The notes under the pieces were generated by a model that ran no database searches, was not told the DNA's origin, and saw only the letters and a program-made list of their open reading frames with translations. This document shows, piece by piece, positions 11,785-22,510 of a stretch of 64,000 nucleotides of DNA (positions are counted from its first letter, which is position 1; each line of letters starts with the position of its first letter). The DNA is from Saxidomus purpurata (taxonomy: Eukaryota > Mollusca > Bivalvia > Venerida > Veneridae): assembly GCA_022818135.1 (NCBI GenBank), contig JAFMSR010000008.1, forward strand, positions 32,223,600 through 32,287,599, read 5' to 3'. A program made the translations under genes and the position numbers.

Positions 11785-14500
11785 GCTCATACAGTCGCGC
11801 GAAACGCAAGGCACGTGCTTGCTACAAGGCCAAACAAAAAAATAATTTGCATAAATTAGCTTCAATGCATCCGCAACAATTTTGAAAAGAGTTAAGAAAA
11901 TTAAAAAACAAAAAGTCAAAAAGTAACGGTGCTATAAGCCCAGAGGAATTTTTCGATCATTTTTAGAATGTTTATTCTAAAGGAACTGATTTTACCAATA
12001 TTGATGTAGATAACTTCGTGAATTATGATATTGAAATTAATGTTGAATTTCTTGATAATGTGTTTTCTGTTGAAGAAGTTGTTAAAGTTATGTCTACTTT
12101 AAAGCGAGGAAAAAGCGGAGGTATAGATTGTTTAGTTCCTGAAATGTTTATTGAATGTAAAGATATTCTTGCGCCGTTAATATGTAAACTTTTTAATCAT
12201 ATGTACACGAATTGTATTTACCAAACAGCTGGACAAAAGGTGTAATTGTTCCTGTTCCCAAGAAAGGAGATTTAAACAATGTTAACAATTATAGGGAATA
12301 ACCCTTACTAGTATATTTTCAAAAATATTTTCTATTTTACTGGATACACGCCTGAGGAAATGGACTGAAGAACAAGAACTTTTGACGGATTTTCAATTTG
12401 GCTTTCGTAAAAATAAAAGTACAGTTGATTGTTTATTTGTTTTGACATCTATAATTGACAAGATAATAGGCCAGGAAAATAAAAAAACTCTATTGTGCCT
12501 TTGCTGACTTTCGCAAGGCTTTTGATGTAGTATATAGAAACGGCACTTGGTTTAAATTATTACAGAGTGGCATTTCTTTCAAATTTGTAAAAATGATACA
12601 AAAAATATGAAAATGTGCAGTCGTGTGTTCGTACTAATGGTAATTACACTGAAAATTTTGAAAGTGTTCAAGGTGTTAAAAAGGTGGCCCTTTATCACCG
12701 TTATTATTTTTATTCGTTATAAATAATATGTACCAATCTATTTATGACAATGATGTTGACATGTTTAGTATAGAAGAAATGAAAACGTTTTTATTACTAT
12801 TTGCTGATGACACTGTATTACTTTCGCATTCTAAAGAAGGGTTACAACGCTTACTAAATAATTTGCAGATATATTGTGATAATTGGGGCATTAGTGTAAA
12901 TACAGATAAAACTGTTGCAATGGTTTTTAAAAAGGGTAACAGACCTGAAAACATTAAAGTTTTATATGATAATCAGGAATTGAAAATTGTTACAAATTTT
13001 ACATACTTAGGTGTAACATTATCGTCAAACGGTTGTTATTATCAAGCGCAAAAATCGTTATCACAACAGGCTATGAGAGCCTTGTTTTCTCTTCACTCAT
13101 TATTTGATATTGTATCTTTTAATCTATCGGAGAAAGTTAAATTGTTTGATTCTATGATCTCTTCTATTTTGCATTACGGATGTGAAGTATGGGGTTTTCA
13201 TAAAGCTCCTGATATAGAACGCTTACACTTAAAATTTCTTAAACAAGTTGTGAAAGTTAGGCAACAGACATCTAATGCAGCTATATATGGAGAGTTTGGA
13301 TGAGTTCCATTTTCTGTTATACGCAAAATTAGAATAATTAAATATTGGATCAAAATAATGAAAAATCCTGATTCCTTAATGTACAAATTATTTAATTTAC
13401 GCGATAACAATGGCAATTATACTAACAAATGGTCTAAATATATTAAAACTTTACTAGACGATACCAGATTTTCCTATTTTTGGAATAATGTGACTGTATC
13501 TAATGGTCAGATACAATAGGGTTATTAGTATAGTAGCGTGATCCAGCATGCCGGATTTGCTCGAGTGGCGTCGGATCAGAGTGGTAGCACGGTTTGATCC
13601 GACCTCGACGAGGCCAACCGCTATGGATACTTCTATATAATACCCTTTTATTTTCCTTTGACATTGTCTCGGAAACTAATAAAATGATATTTACAATTGA
13701 AGAAACCCTTTTAGCCGAATTATACGAAGTAGCGACGCCATTTTTGACGTCTATAAAAAATAGTAAGGTCAAGCGCTTATTACTATGCTTTGAGCCATTG
13801 ATGCCTCTTACAATGCCCCTATTTGTATCCATCACATCGGTTTTTTCTGTCAGGCCGTTGTGGTTGGGCTCAAGAGTATTATACGGCGGTTGTATGATCA
13901 ATATGTGCAGCAGTGGTTATCACATGTTCGAAATCTACCAAAACTAGAAACATATTGTAAGTTTAAAACCGAATTCCAGGTAGAGAAATATTTAACTCGT
14001 ATTAAGAGTGAAAAGCATAGAATTGTATTGTCTAGATTTTGGTGTTCTGCACATAGCTTGCTAATAGAGGAAGGTAGGCATAGAAATATTGAAAGAAACA
14101 GTAGAATATGTGTGAAGTGTAATAAGAATTCTATTGAAAACGAGTACTACTTTTTATTAATTTGTCCTTTCTATAGAGCGATACGTAGTCGTTGTTTACC
14201 CAATTATTACTGTCATTGGCCTAATATAAATAAGTTTAAGTCCCTGTTAGAAAGCTCGCAGAGTAGTACTATTAATAAACTATCTGTATACTTGTATGAA
14301 GCGACTATTGCAAGAGGTTAAGGTTAATGTAATTTGCATTGATGTAACATGTGTATATAATATATTTCATACCTGTCAATTATTACCATGCTTTTCTCAG
14401 GTATTTGTTCTCTAACATTGTTAGGTACCGCCATATAACTATATGTATTTGGCGATGAACATTGTAAATGTTTATGCTGAATAAAAAAAATTTGTTAAAA
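11785..14500 (+). mobile_element. Degenerate LINE (non-LTR retrotransposon) ORF2
   Basis: Reading through several frameshifts and stops gives the later part of a LINE ORF2. There is a basic linker at 11790-11960, a palm entry segment with SGGIDCLVPEMF (12110-12150), FGFRKNKSTVD (~12398), FADFRKAFDVV (motif A, ~12500), GPLSPLLF (motif B, ~12690), FADDTVLLS (motif C, 12800-12826) and NTDKTVAMVFKKG (~12898). The C-terminal part at 13900-14320 has a Cys-rich end (CVKCNK and H/C spacing with LICPFY). The 3'UTR ends near 14490 with AATAAA and an A/T-rich tail. The 5' half, including the endonuclease, is absent. The type looks closest to CR1/Jockey-like LINEs. It is not capable of movement. Confidence 0.85.
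13508..13866. other. Foreign segment interrupting the LINE
   Basis: The LINE frame is intact up to about 13505 and resumes near 13867 (LKSIIRRLYDQY). The ~360 bp between does not belong to a reverse-transcriptase protein. It contains a GC-rich, partly self-complementary stretch at 13545-13615 (ggatcagag...gtttgatccg) that looks SINE- or hairpin-like. Exact ends and a target duplication could not be settled. Confidence 0.4.
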
Positions 14501-14673
14501 TAACAAAGTCACAAATGTCACTGAATTGAGAATGCCACAAAAGATTACAGTTTACAAAACAAAGAAATCTGTGAAATGGCTTTTAACTGATTAATTTCTA
14601 TTTCATATAAGAAGCTAAAATTCTAATAATCAAACAGCTTTCTTGGATATATAACAGCTTCATGTATTTTTAC

Positions 14674-15471
14674 TAAGGATGGGAACGAATATTCGAATAT
14701 TCGCATTCCTTCCGAATATTCGAATACATTTTTAGGATTCGAATATTCGTTCATATTTTCGTATTTTTTCATTTGTTTTAAAGTTCGATAAAACGTTGAC
14801 AAACCATGAACGCCTTACAATATTTCGTCAAATAACTAATTGCCTAATAGCCCCGGTCGGTGTTTTGATAACACGTGTCATAATTGCAAATTGCGGATCC
14901 TAAATTGCAAACAGTTTTTCAGTTTGTTGTTTTAGTAATTCGCACGTGGAGTCGTTATCTAGCGCCTTTATTTCATGTTTTGTAGGTTGCGAATCTTAAT
15001 GTATTGTTCAAATAATTAGCCCCAAATTTGGCGATGCAACTCAAGTATGTCGGCCATAACAGATAAACGTCATAGCTTTTAATTAAGAAAACAATCATGT
15101 TCGATTACTCAGTTGAAACCAAATAAAAAATCATTACTCAGAGAAATGCAACCAATGGCATTTTGAAGAAAGAAAGATTGATTCGCACTGAATCCACTTC
15201 GCATCAAAGTCCGATTTATTTACTTTACTTACGATCACATTTGATATTTTCAATCTTACTAAATCTAAAAACGCTAAAATCTTGCTAAAATGCCTCTAAA
15301 ATGTTGAGAATCATGAATTTAAGTGACAATTTCCCGAATAGTTACTAATTAGTAATTGGCGAATATACATAATTTCGGATAAATACTTTTCGGAAAGTAA
15401 AACATTCAGAAAAGTTTAACAATCTTATACGAATATTCAAGTACTTTTTATAGTATTCGTTCCCATCCTTA
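14674..15471. mobile_element. Non-autonomous hAT transposon with perfect 8-bp TSD
   Basis: 798 bp bounded by terminal inverted repeats: TAAGGATGGGAACGAATA at the left and its complement at the right, with further cgaatattcg palindromes just inside the left end. The flanking octamers are identical: ATTTTTAC at 14666-14673 and 15472-15479. An 8-bp duplication and this type of terminus are characteristic of the hAT superfamily. There is no open frame for a transposase, so it would need one supplied in trans. The clean TSD suggests a fairly recent insertion. Confidence 0.9.
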
Positions 15472-15479
15472 ATTTTTAC

Positions 15480-16134
15480 ATCAAACTTGCTAATGGGATT
15501 CTAATCAATACTATAATATGTACAAGTCATTTACTGATTGTATTTTTTCAGTGTTTTATGTATTGCAGTATGTTCATTAGCTTTCTTTATAAATTTCAGG
15601 TAAAAAAACAACAACCGACAATGATGTTATTTTTAGAATAAAGACATTATTTTGCCATTGTATAAAAGTAAGAGTGATTCCAATGACCCTGACAATTATA
15701 AATGAATAACAAATCTCAATTGTTTTGGAAATCTGTTTTCTTTGTTGAACATGGGACTTAAAAATTAATGGAATATAATAAGGTTCCATGTAAAGAACAA
15801 TCTGGTGTTAGGAACATCAAAAACGCATGATGGTTTACAATTTATGTACGAGGAGGCCAATCAGTTATTAAGTGATGATGACCTAGAGGTTTTCTTTAGA
15901 TTATTTTTGCTCGCTTATGCACATGGTTTACAGTTAACTAAATATTTTCTAACTATTTTGTTATATTTCGGCAAAAACAGCATCAATTTTATTTTGTTGT
16001 GATGAAGGTTCTTGATCAAGACTACACTTTAATTTGAATAACATGACAAGTAGCTAATTTGTCGTGTTTCCGCCGTATTTTAGACTATTCACTTCGTCAA
16101 ATCGAAAGGCGAAACACGATATTGCAATGCGTAA
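15480..16134. other. Intergenic, nothing named
   Basis: Contains a 65-codon plus-strand frame (15805-16002; LGTSKTHDG, EEANQLLSDDDLE) whose first half is protein-like in composition, but I do not recognise it and no splice context supports it. Confidence 0.3.
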
Positions 16135-16504
16135 AGGGGCACTCCCTGCATCTGGCAGATTATATTCTCGAAACATAGCTTATGTGTTCAATGGACGAAA
16201 ATTGATAAATAAATACAGTTTCACAGAAGAAACTACGGCGAAAAATGCCTCATTTTACCACAATTAAACAATGTAGAGGCTTTCTGTAATAAATCGCATC
16301 AACCCATTAATTGTACAACAACAACTTGACATAGATTATTGAATGGTTTACGAAACTGCATTATATTTTAAACCGCTACTTTTATCGATAATGACTGGGA
16401 ATTGATAGCTGAAACTTTTAGGTTGAGTTATAATACTTCCAAAGATTCTATTATTTATGTTTTGGAGGTTATCTAGTTTCACACCGGTTATAGGGTATGT
16501 TCCT
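16135..16504 (+). mobile_element. MITE-1, full length
   Basis: 370 bp with the same internal blocks as 8980-9348. The left flank is GTAA (one change from TTAA) and the right flank TTAA (16505-16508). Ends have diverged by a few bases (AGGGGCACTCCCTGCATC). It is followed directly by an agct tandem-repeat element. Confidence 0.8.
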
Positions 16505-16508
16505 TTAA

Positions 16509-16925
16509 CTGTGTTTACTCTCTAGCACCTTAATTTCTTCACTAATCCTAATCAGTGTTGATGAAACCTGGCAGGGATGTTCCTTGCATGAAGCCCTACC
16601 AAAATGGGTTCCATGCAGAGCTCTGGTTGCCATGGAAAGAAATAGAAAAAAATGTTAAAAATCTTCTCTGAAACCGCAAAGCCTAGAACTTAGATATTTA
16701 GCATGTAGCATTGCCTTGTGGACCTCCACCAAGATTGTTTAAATGATGACCCCTGGGGTCAAAATTGAGACGGCCGGAGGGCCACTTGATTTTACATAGG
16801 CTTATCTGATAAAAACGTTAAAATCTTCTTCTCTGAAACTTCAAGGCCTAGAGCAAGTAGCATTGCTCAGTAGAACTCTACCAACATTTTTCAAATTATG
16901 ACCCCCGGGTCAACATTGCCCCCAA
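16509..16925 (+). repeat. agct tandem-repeat element, truncated
   Basis: Contains gcagggatgttccttgcatg and two to three ~157-bp body units with the gattgtttaaatgatgacccc word. Neither the starting hairpin nor the usual 3' end is present. Confidence 0.65.
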
Positions 16926-17080
16926 ACTTACTTCCTTAGCCACCAGTGACTTCCCCTAGCAACCAGTAACTTTCTTAGCAACCAGTGACTTGCCATAGCA
17001 AAAAATGACAAACATTGCCAACCATTGACTACCTTAGCAACAATTCAGTTCCCTAGCAACCAGTTATTTTCCTTAGCATA
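16917..17080 (+). repeat. Short tandem repeat of ~20 bp (ccttagcaaccagtgactt)
   Basis: About eight imperfect copies of a unit close to ccttagcaaccagtgactt. A related but shorter array lies at 26220-26310, at the equivalent left edge of the next duplicated unit, so the repeat was probably part of the unit boundary. Confidence 0.7.
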
Positions 17081-17114
17081 AAGAAGAAGCAATGTTTCCT
17101 TAGCTTTAAGAAGA

Positions 17115-17212
17115 AGCAATGCTGCTGTAGCCTTCCTTGCTTCTACTACCTGTTGCTTTGTCCACTTGGACATTAAACTGGACCCATCAATGAATCGTTC
17201 TGCTAATTAAAA
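17115..17212 (-). other. Conserved short frame, unit A copy
   Basis: Minus-strand translation gives LAERFIDGSSLMSKWTKQQ, then VVEARKATAA. The same frame recurs in units B, C and D. Differences include synonymous changes, which hints at past coding use. The function is not recognised and no full exon structure could be built. Confidence 0.35.
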
Positions 17213-17395
17213 TATTAAGCATTCTTTTTAAAGTTCAACCTCTAATTTAACAAGAACATGATGGCCTGTACTCCCCATGTGGACATCATTTGCTTTATGA
17301 CGCGGCCAGCGTCATATAGGGAAGTAAGATAATTTTGACAATAAATGTAAGTAAAGAATCATTTGCAAATTATTTAATAGATAGCGTAAGCATAA

Positions 17396-17442
17396 GAGGA
17401 GGAGGAGGAGGAGGAGGAGGAGGAGGAGGAGGAGGAGGAGGC
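17396..17442 (+). repeat. (GGA)n microsatellite, expanded in unit A only
   Basis: About 15 uninterrupted GGA units. The equivalent positions in the sister units have about five units (26795), a gg-tgg-agg-cgg remnant (41152) or agg-aag-agg (54389). The expansion is therefore specific to this unit. Confidence 0.9.
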
Positions 17443-17872
17443 GTAAATATGACGTAATTATTCAATTTAACAGTATATACGTGTATTTTGAATTACGGCA
17501 CACTATTGTTACTGTTCTCTAATGCAAATGATCATGTTCTCTATTGTTGCTAGATCACAGTTAAGCTCCATCTCTATACAGAGTTCCAATTATCAGAAAT
17601 ACAGTACATGTACAATGTTTACTTTTAGATATATGCAGTAGCCATGATATAAGTAAATTTAATAGTTTACGTTTAACCTGGTGAGTTGTTTCATAAACCT
17701 GTATGTTTTCATATAAAGTGATATCTAATTCTCTATTTTGGAGTTGAAAATTTTTAATATGAACAAAAGAACACCGCAACGCAAACTATTAATTAGGCTA
17801 TGTGATATCGACATCGTAAAGATCGATTATAAACTTTGCAACTACAGGCTTTGACATGTTATTGTTATTTAG

Positions 17873-18356
17873 CTCACCTGGAAAAACTTTAAAAAAACTT
17901 CTCTAAAACCACAAGACCTAGAAATAAGAGATTAGGTATGTATAAATGCCTAGTGGACCTCTACCAAGATTGTTCAAATTATGACCCTTAGGTTATAATT
18001 GTCACCTCCAGGGGTCACTTGATTTTACATAGGCTTATACAGGAAAAACTCTTTAAAATCTTCTTCTCGGAAACCACAGAGCCTATAGCTTAGATATTTA
18101 GCATGTAGCGTTGCCTAGCAGACTTCTTTAAAGTTTGTTCAAATCATACCCCTGGGGTCAATATTGGCCCCGTCCAGGGGGTCACTTTTTTTACAAAGAC
18201 GTATGTAGGAAAACCTATTTTGTATGTAACATTGTCTTGTGGTTTTCCACCTACATTATTCAAATCATGCTTCTTAGGTCAAAATTGGCCACACCCATCA
18301 GGCAAGTGAACTTGCATTCGGGGAGCGATATAGGTCTATCATGGCCTTCTTGTTTA
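17873..18356 (+). repeat. agct tandem-repeat element inserted in unit A
   Basis: Starts with ttagctcacctgg and ends with ggggagcgatataggtctatc and cttgttta. The sister units C (41745) and D (55005) lack it and join ttttatactatgttt directly, so it entered unit A after the duplication. Confidence 0.75.
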
Positions 18357-18390
18357 ATTTATTCTTTTATACTATGTTTCTTATAAGGCC

Positions 18391-19103
18391 TAAAGCTGCT
18401 TGCTCTCAGAGTTTGGTGAAATAAACAAGGTTAATCGAACTGCCTGAAATTAACATAGAACGAATTATCAATTGAAATGGTTCCAGTATAAACTCTTGTG
18501 CGTCTTGTCTTTTGGACCGATTGTACTGAAGTACTCAGAGCCATCATGACCATTTTGTTAAAATAACTGTTTAATCCTTCTTGACCATCATCAATGCCGT
18601 CGATCTTTTGACGCCCGTCAGTACAGCGATTATCTCCTAGGAACCAGCGACCTTTTCAGGCCACATTCTTTCCATTCCACACAATACTTACAAACCTGTG
18701 ATTAATTTTTCTTGCATCATCGATGTCTCCAATTTTTTACATTTGATGTGAATTTTACGAATTCATGAACGTTCATACATTTACAAATTTGCACAATATG
18801 CACCTTCAACTGGTAAATTAAAAGATCTTCCCAGAATTCGAGTTAGCACCGACGGCAGGTACATATGGCTTGTGTTTCTCTCTCCTACGCTAAAGCACCC
18901 ATGAAAGAACACTGAAGGGTTAATATCGTTATAAAAATATTGTCAAACGAACAGAAAAGTGGTTTCGTTAATTCACGCCCTAATGCACCACGCGGTATTG
19001 TTCTAGTATAAGCAGCGAGAATTTTAAAAAAGTTCCTATGAAGAAAGGTAAGCTGGTAACAGGTTCAGATGAAAGCGGATAGATTATATTCAAACTTTGT
19101 AGC
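18391..19103. other. Partial duplicate of the C4 gene 3' flank (unit A')
   Basis: Matches the C4 3' flank at 19606-20170 and the equivalent flanks in B and C (ggttccagtataaa, gtctccaa, cagcgagaattt, gcggatagattatattc). It shows that a further unit copy once existed here and was mostly deleted. The first ~110 bp (cctaaagctgcttgctctcag) also resemble the MITE-2 terminus. Confidence 0.65.
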
Positions 19104-19524
19104 CAATCTGACTAAAGTTCACGATCTTCTGAAATGGTGGCACTACACGACCTACTCCATTGACTCGTTCAGTATTCAGTTTCAGCTTCTTGTTATAATT
19201 AGAATCGTATTTCAGCTTGCGTCCCGAAACAGTTATTTCAATTTTTGAGAATGAAAGGCCGCAAAATACACATTATAATATGAGTTTTCTGCGGCGTATG
19301 TTGTTCTGCCATATTTGTCACATGTATACTTCGGTCGTCGTCAGAATAGGAATCAGTGATAGTTACTATAGGTCTACGATAAATATAGAAATTGCAAGCA
19401 CTTTCAAAATCATGAAAGCTACGATCTGATTGGCTGGCTAAAATTAGCAAGAATTCGATGTCAATGGGCCGTCTTCAGATCCTCATAGCGTAGCGTTTTT
19501 GAGGAGATAATTTTAATCAGATTG
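19104..19524. mobile_element. MULE-like non-autonomous element with 10-bp TSD
   Basis: 421 bp with inverted ends CAATCTGACTAAAG / CAATCTGATTAAAA and identical flanks ACTTTGTAGC at 19094-19103 and 19525-19534. The paralogous site in unit A (about 20155) and those in B and C read straight through, giving empty sites. Target duplications of 9-11 bp are typical of Mutator-like elements. Open frames of 70 codons exist on both strands, but nothing recognised beyond a short resemblance (GRVVPPFQK) to the frame at 24601-24873. Confidence 0.75.
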
Positions 19525-19534
19525 ACTTTGTAGC

Positions 19535-19606
19535 TTACATTCATTTGCCTAAAGTATATAACGTGTTTCATATTGAACAAACAACACAGGCAAGTTCCCG
19601 TACATC
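19535..19606 (-). pseudogene. 3'-end stump of a fifth C4-like gene
   Basis: On the minus strand the segment encodes only RELACVVCS plus an isoleucine and the stop, followed by the same 3' flank as the other copies (attcatt, gtctaaagtatataa). Upstream coding sequence is replaced by a second copy of the 3' flank. This is a deletion product of an extra tandem copy. Confidence 0.7.
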
Positions 19607-20903
19607 TTGTCTTTTTGACCAATGGTACTCAAGTAATCTTGTTAAAATAACTGTTTTATCCTTTTTGACCATCATCAAAGACGTCGATATGTTGACGCCC
19701 GTTAGTACAGCGATTCTCTCCTAGGCACGAACCAGCGACAGTTTCAGGCCACATTCTTTCCATTCCATACAATACTTATAAACCTGTCCATTATTTCCTC
19801 TTGCATCATCGATGTCTCCAATCTTTTACATTTAATGTGAATTTATCGAATTCATGTACTTTTATACATTTACAAATTTGACTAATTTGCACCCTCAATT
19901 CGTAAATTAGCACCGACAGCATGTACATATGACTTGTGTTTCTCTCTCCTCCGCTAAAGCACTCATGAAAGAACACTGAAGGGTTAATATCGTTAGAAAA
20001 TTATTGGAAAACGATCAGAAAAGTGGTTTAGTTAATTCACGCCGTAATGCACAACGCGGTATTGTTCTAGTATACGCAGCGAGAATTTTTAAGAAGTTCC
20101 TATGAAGAAAGGTAAGCTGGTAACAGGTTCAGACGAAAGCAGATAGATTATATTCAAACTTTGTAACTTACATTGATTCGTCTAAAGTATATAATGTATT
20201 TCACATTGAACAAACAACACAGGCAAGTTCCCGACCCTGTACATATGGTGGGCAAGGAAGAGATCCGCATTTGGCCTCGACGAGATAGAGAATATGGTCA
20301 TTATTATTTTCGCCACTGTTTGGTACGAATTCAGGATCGCTGTCTACGCAAACAAAGTTATGAGGACCATCGTGACCATGATATGCTGACATGAGATATC
20401 CGCCATATTCAAGCTTCCATCCATGGTAGCAGTTCGATCTACCAGGAATCATCAGTGTTACAGACTTCTGTATGCTGCATACCGCACATGAAGTATCTTG
20501 GTTGTTTATATTAGCAGTAAAAAAGTTACTAGAATGTGGAAGGTCAGTTTCGGTTCCATACATATGTCCTCTAGACCCGTCATTTCCATCCTTGTAACGT
20601 GACCACGTTGGATCCGACGGCAAACATAAAGTATCACTTCCGCTTCCCTTATCATTATAGCGTTTTCCTCCGGCATACCCTATAGTTGAATGAAATTTGA
20701 TTCTAAGTAATTTGTATAGCAAAGTTCCTAACGCAAGAGGCGGAAACAGTAAGTAAACATTTGTAAGAGTGTACAGCATGAACAGTATGCTTTGCAAGAG
20801 TAAAATCATATACAAATGAAATGATCGCAAGCAAAAACGTTTTTCTTTGGTAATGGCAACACATATTGTTTACCTGTAAAATGGATAGATATATTAACAA
20901 GAG

Positions 20904-21592
20904 CTGTCCCTCAGACGTGACGAATGCCCCCGAAAGAGGTGCCTCACAGTCTGTGTCCTCTCCATGTGCTCAATAAATGTGCTATGTAATTTTAAAATTC
21001 TTCCATGCATGACAGAGTAACCATGCATACAGTATTCCATTACTTTAAACGCTAATTGTGACCTTGACCTTTGAGGTAGGGACTTTGGTCTTGCACGCGA
21101 CACATCCGCTTGATGTGCTAAACATTTGTGCCAAGTTATTTTAAAATCCTTCAAAGCATGATAAAGTTATAGTCCGGACACAAATGTATGCATATATACA
21201 GGATTCCATTACCTTTAAACTCTAAGTGTGACCTTGACCTTTGTGGTAGGGATGTGGGTCTTGCACGCGACACGTTGTCTTGATGTACTAGACATTTGTG
21301 CCAAATTATTTTAAAATCCTTCAATGCATGACAAAGTTACAGTCCGGACACGAATGTGTGCATATATAGAGGATTCCATAACCTTCAAACTCCAAGTGTG
21401 ACCTTGACCTTTGAGGTAGGGATGTGGGTCTTGCACGCAAGACATCGTCTTGATGTGCTAGACATGTGTGCCAAGTTATTTTAAAATCCTTCAATGCATG
21501 ACAGAGTTACAGTCCGGACACGAATTTGTAAGTGGGGACGCACAGACGGACGGTGCGATTTTAATATGCCACCCTTCGGGGGCATAACAAAA
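20904..21592 (-). repeat. Tandem-repeat-core element in intron 2 of copy A
   Basis: Bounded by aacaagagctgtccctc / atgcccccgaaag on one side and cacccttcgggggcat on the other. The core is three units of about 177 bp that begin with gttacagtccggacac and contain gtgaccttgacctttg. The same element, opposite orientation, is at 34456-35545. The architecture (short inverted ends, tandem core) resembles the pearl-type elements reported in bivalves; the name is by analogy. Confidence 0.75.
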
Positions 21593-22510
21593 ACACATTA
21601 GACAAAATAATTTCCTTTCAATTTCATCACCAATTTAATTCAAACGAGACAAAACTTTATTTTAATAAAACCATGTACTTGTCTTGTTACATGTACTAAC
21701 ATCAGAAACAATATTATAGATGTTTAACGTGATAATGTAAAACAAAGAACAGCAGTCTTAAGTACAAACTTTTTTTAAAATTACACAAGTAGTCCATCTG
21801 ATCGAACCTGTTGTAGCAGCTGCCACAAACATTTGGAGGGAAAGATTAAAAGCCTCAAGGTAAAAATCGATGACTTAAACTATCAGTTCCTGACGAAGCG
21901 TTTGAAACCTTGACGGACTTTTCCCCAATGTGGAGCTAATTATGATAATTTTGAGGCTGTTTGCCATGATCGTACTTTCACCAGTAAGAGTCAGTTTTTG
22001 TCATGAGTATATATTTTATTAGATACATCCTTCCAGGAAACTTCCAGGCGTATTTCAAAGTACAAGCCTGCATTCGTAGGAAAAGTCTTGCGTTTTTCAA
22101 AAAAAGATGGCGAGCGGCAAAAGTTCAATAACCTATATTATATAAGACGTCACGAAGTGACATTGAGGTGTCATAAGGGCATTTGAAGGTCTGCTTACGT
22201 TCATCCGTTAAATAAATTTAAGATGAATCGAATCTTTCAATATCTAAGAAAGGGAAGTGTAGTACAATTTTTATTTCTTTTTACGTGATATAAGAGGATA
22301 TATTACCCGCCTGGACTTAAAATTACACTCGCCTAACGGCTCGGATAATTTAAATCTAGGCGGGTAATATACCACTTCAAAATACCATATAAATCGTTGT
22401 AGAATTGGGAAGCTTTTGTAAATCTTTTTCTGTTTCTCCATCTGTGTAAATATTATATTGTCAACATCATCTTTGCAAATATAGAAACGATTTTAAACCA
22501 AAAGATATAC
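21593..22510. other. Intron 2 of copy A, shared with units B, C and D
   Basis: Intronic DNA colinear with units C (43230-44160) and, in part, B and D. It holds the empty site (aaagattaaaagcc, 21843) that matches the MITE-2 insertion point in unit D, and the hairpin listed separately. No coding sequence. Confidence 0.6.
22296..22373. repeat. Hairpin with TATTACCCGCC arms, unit A
   Basis: Left arm ggatatattacccgcct and right arm aggcgggtaatatacc enclose a loop with cctaacggctcgg. The same structure is at 43929-44006 in unit C with compensating and neutral changes. Confidence 0.75.

Noticed and set aside
11785..14500. Active retrotransposon
   Set aside because: Several frameshifts, stops, a foreign insert and no endonuclease domain.
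15805..16002. Possible small gene on the plus strand
   Set aside because: Acid-rich first half looks protein-like, but there is no homologue I know, no splice support and a hydrophobic low-complexity second half.
20173..20394. Plus-strand frames over C4-like exons (also 27477-27836, 42518-42953, 55589-55903)
   Set aside because: Antisense shadows; the minus strand has the conserved cysteines and matching splice sites.
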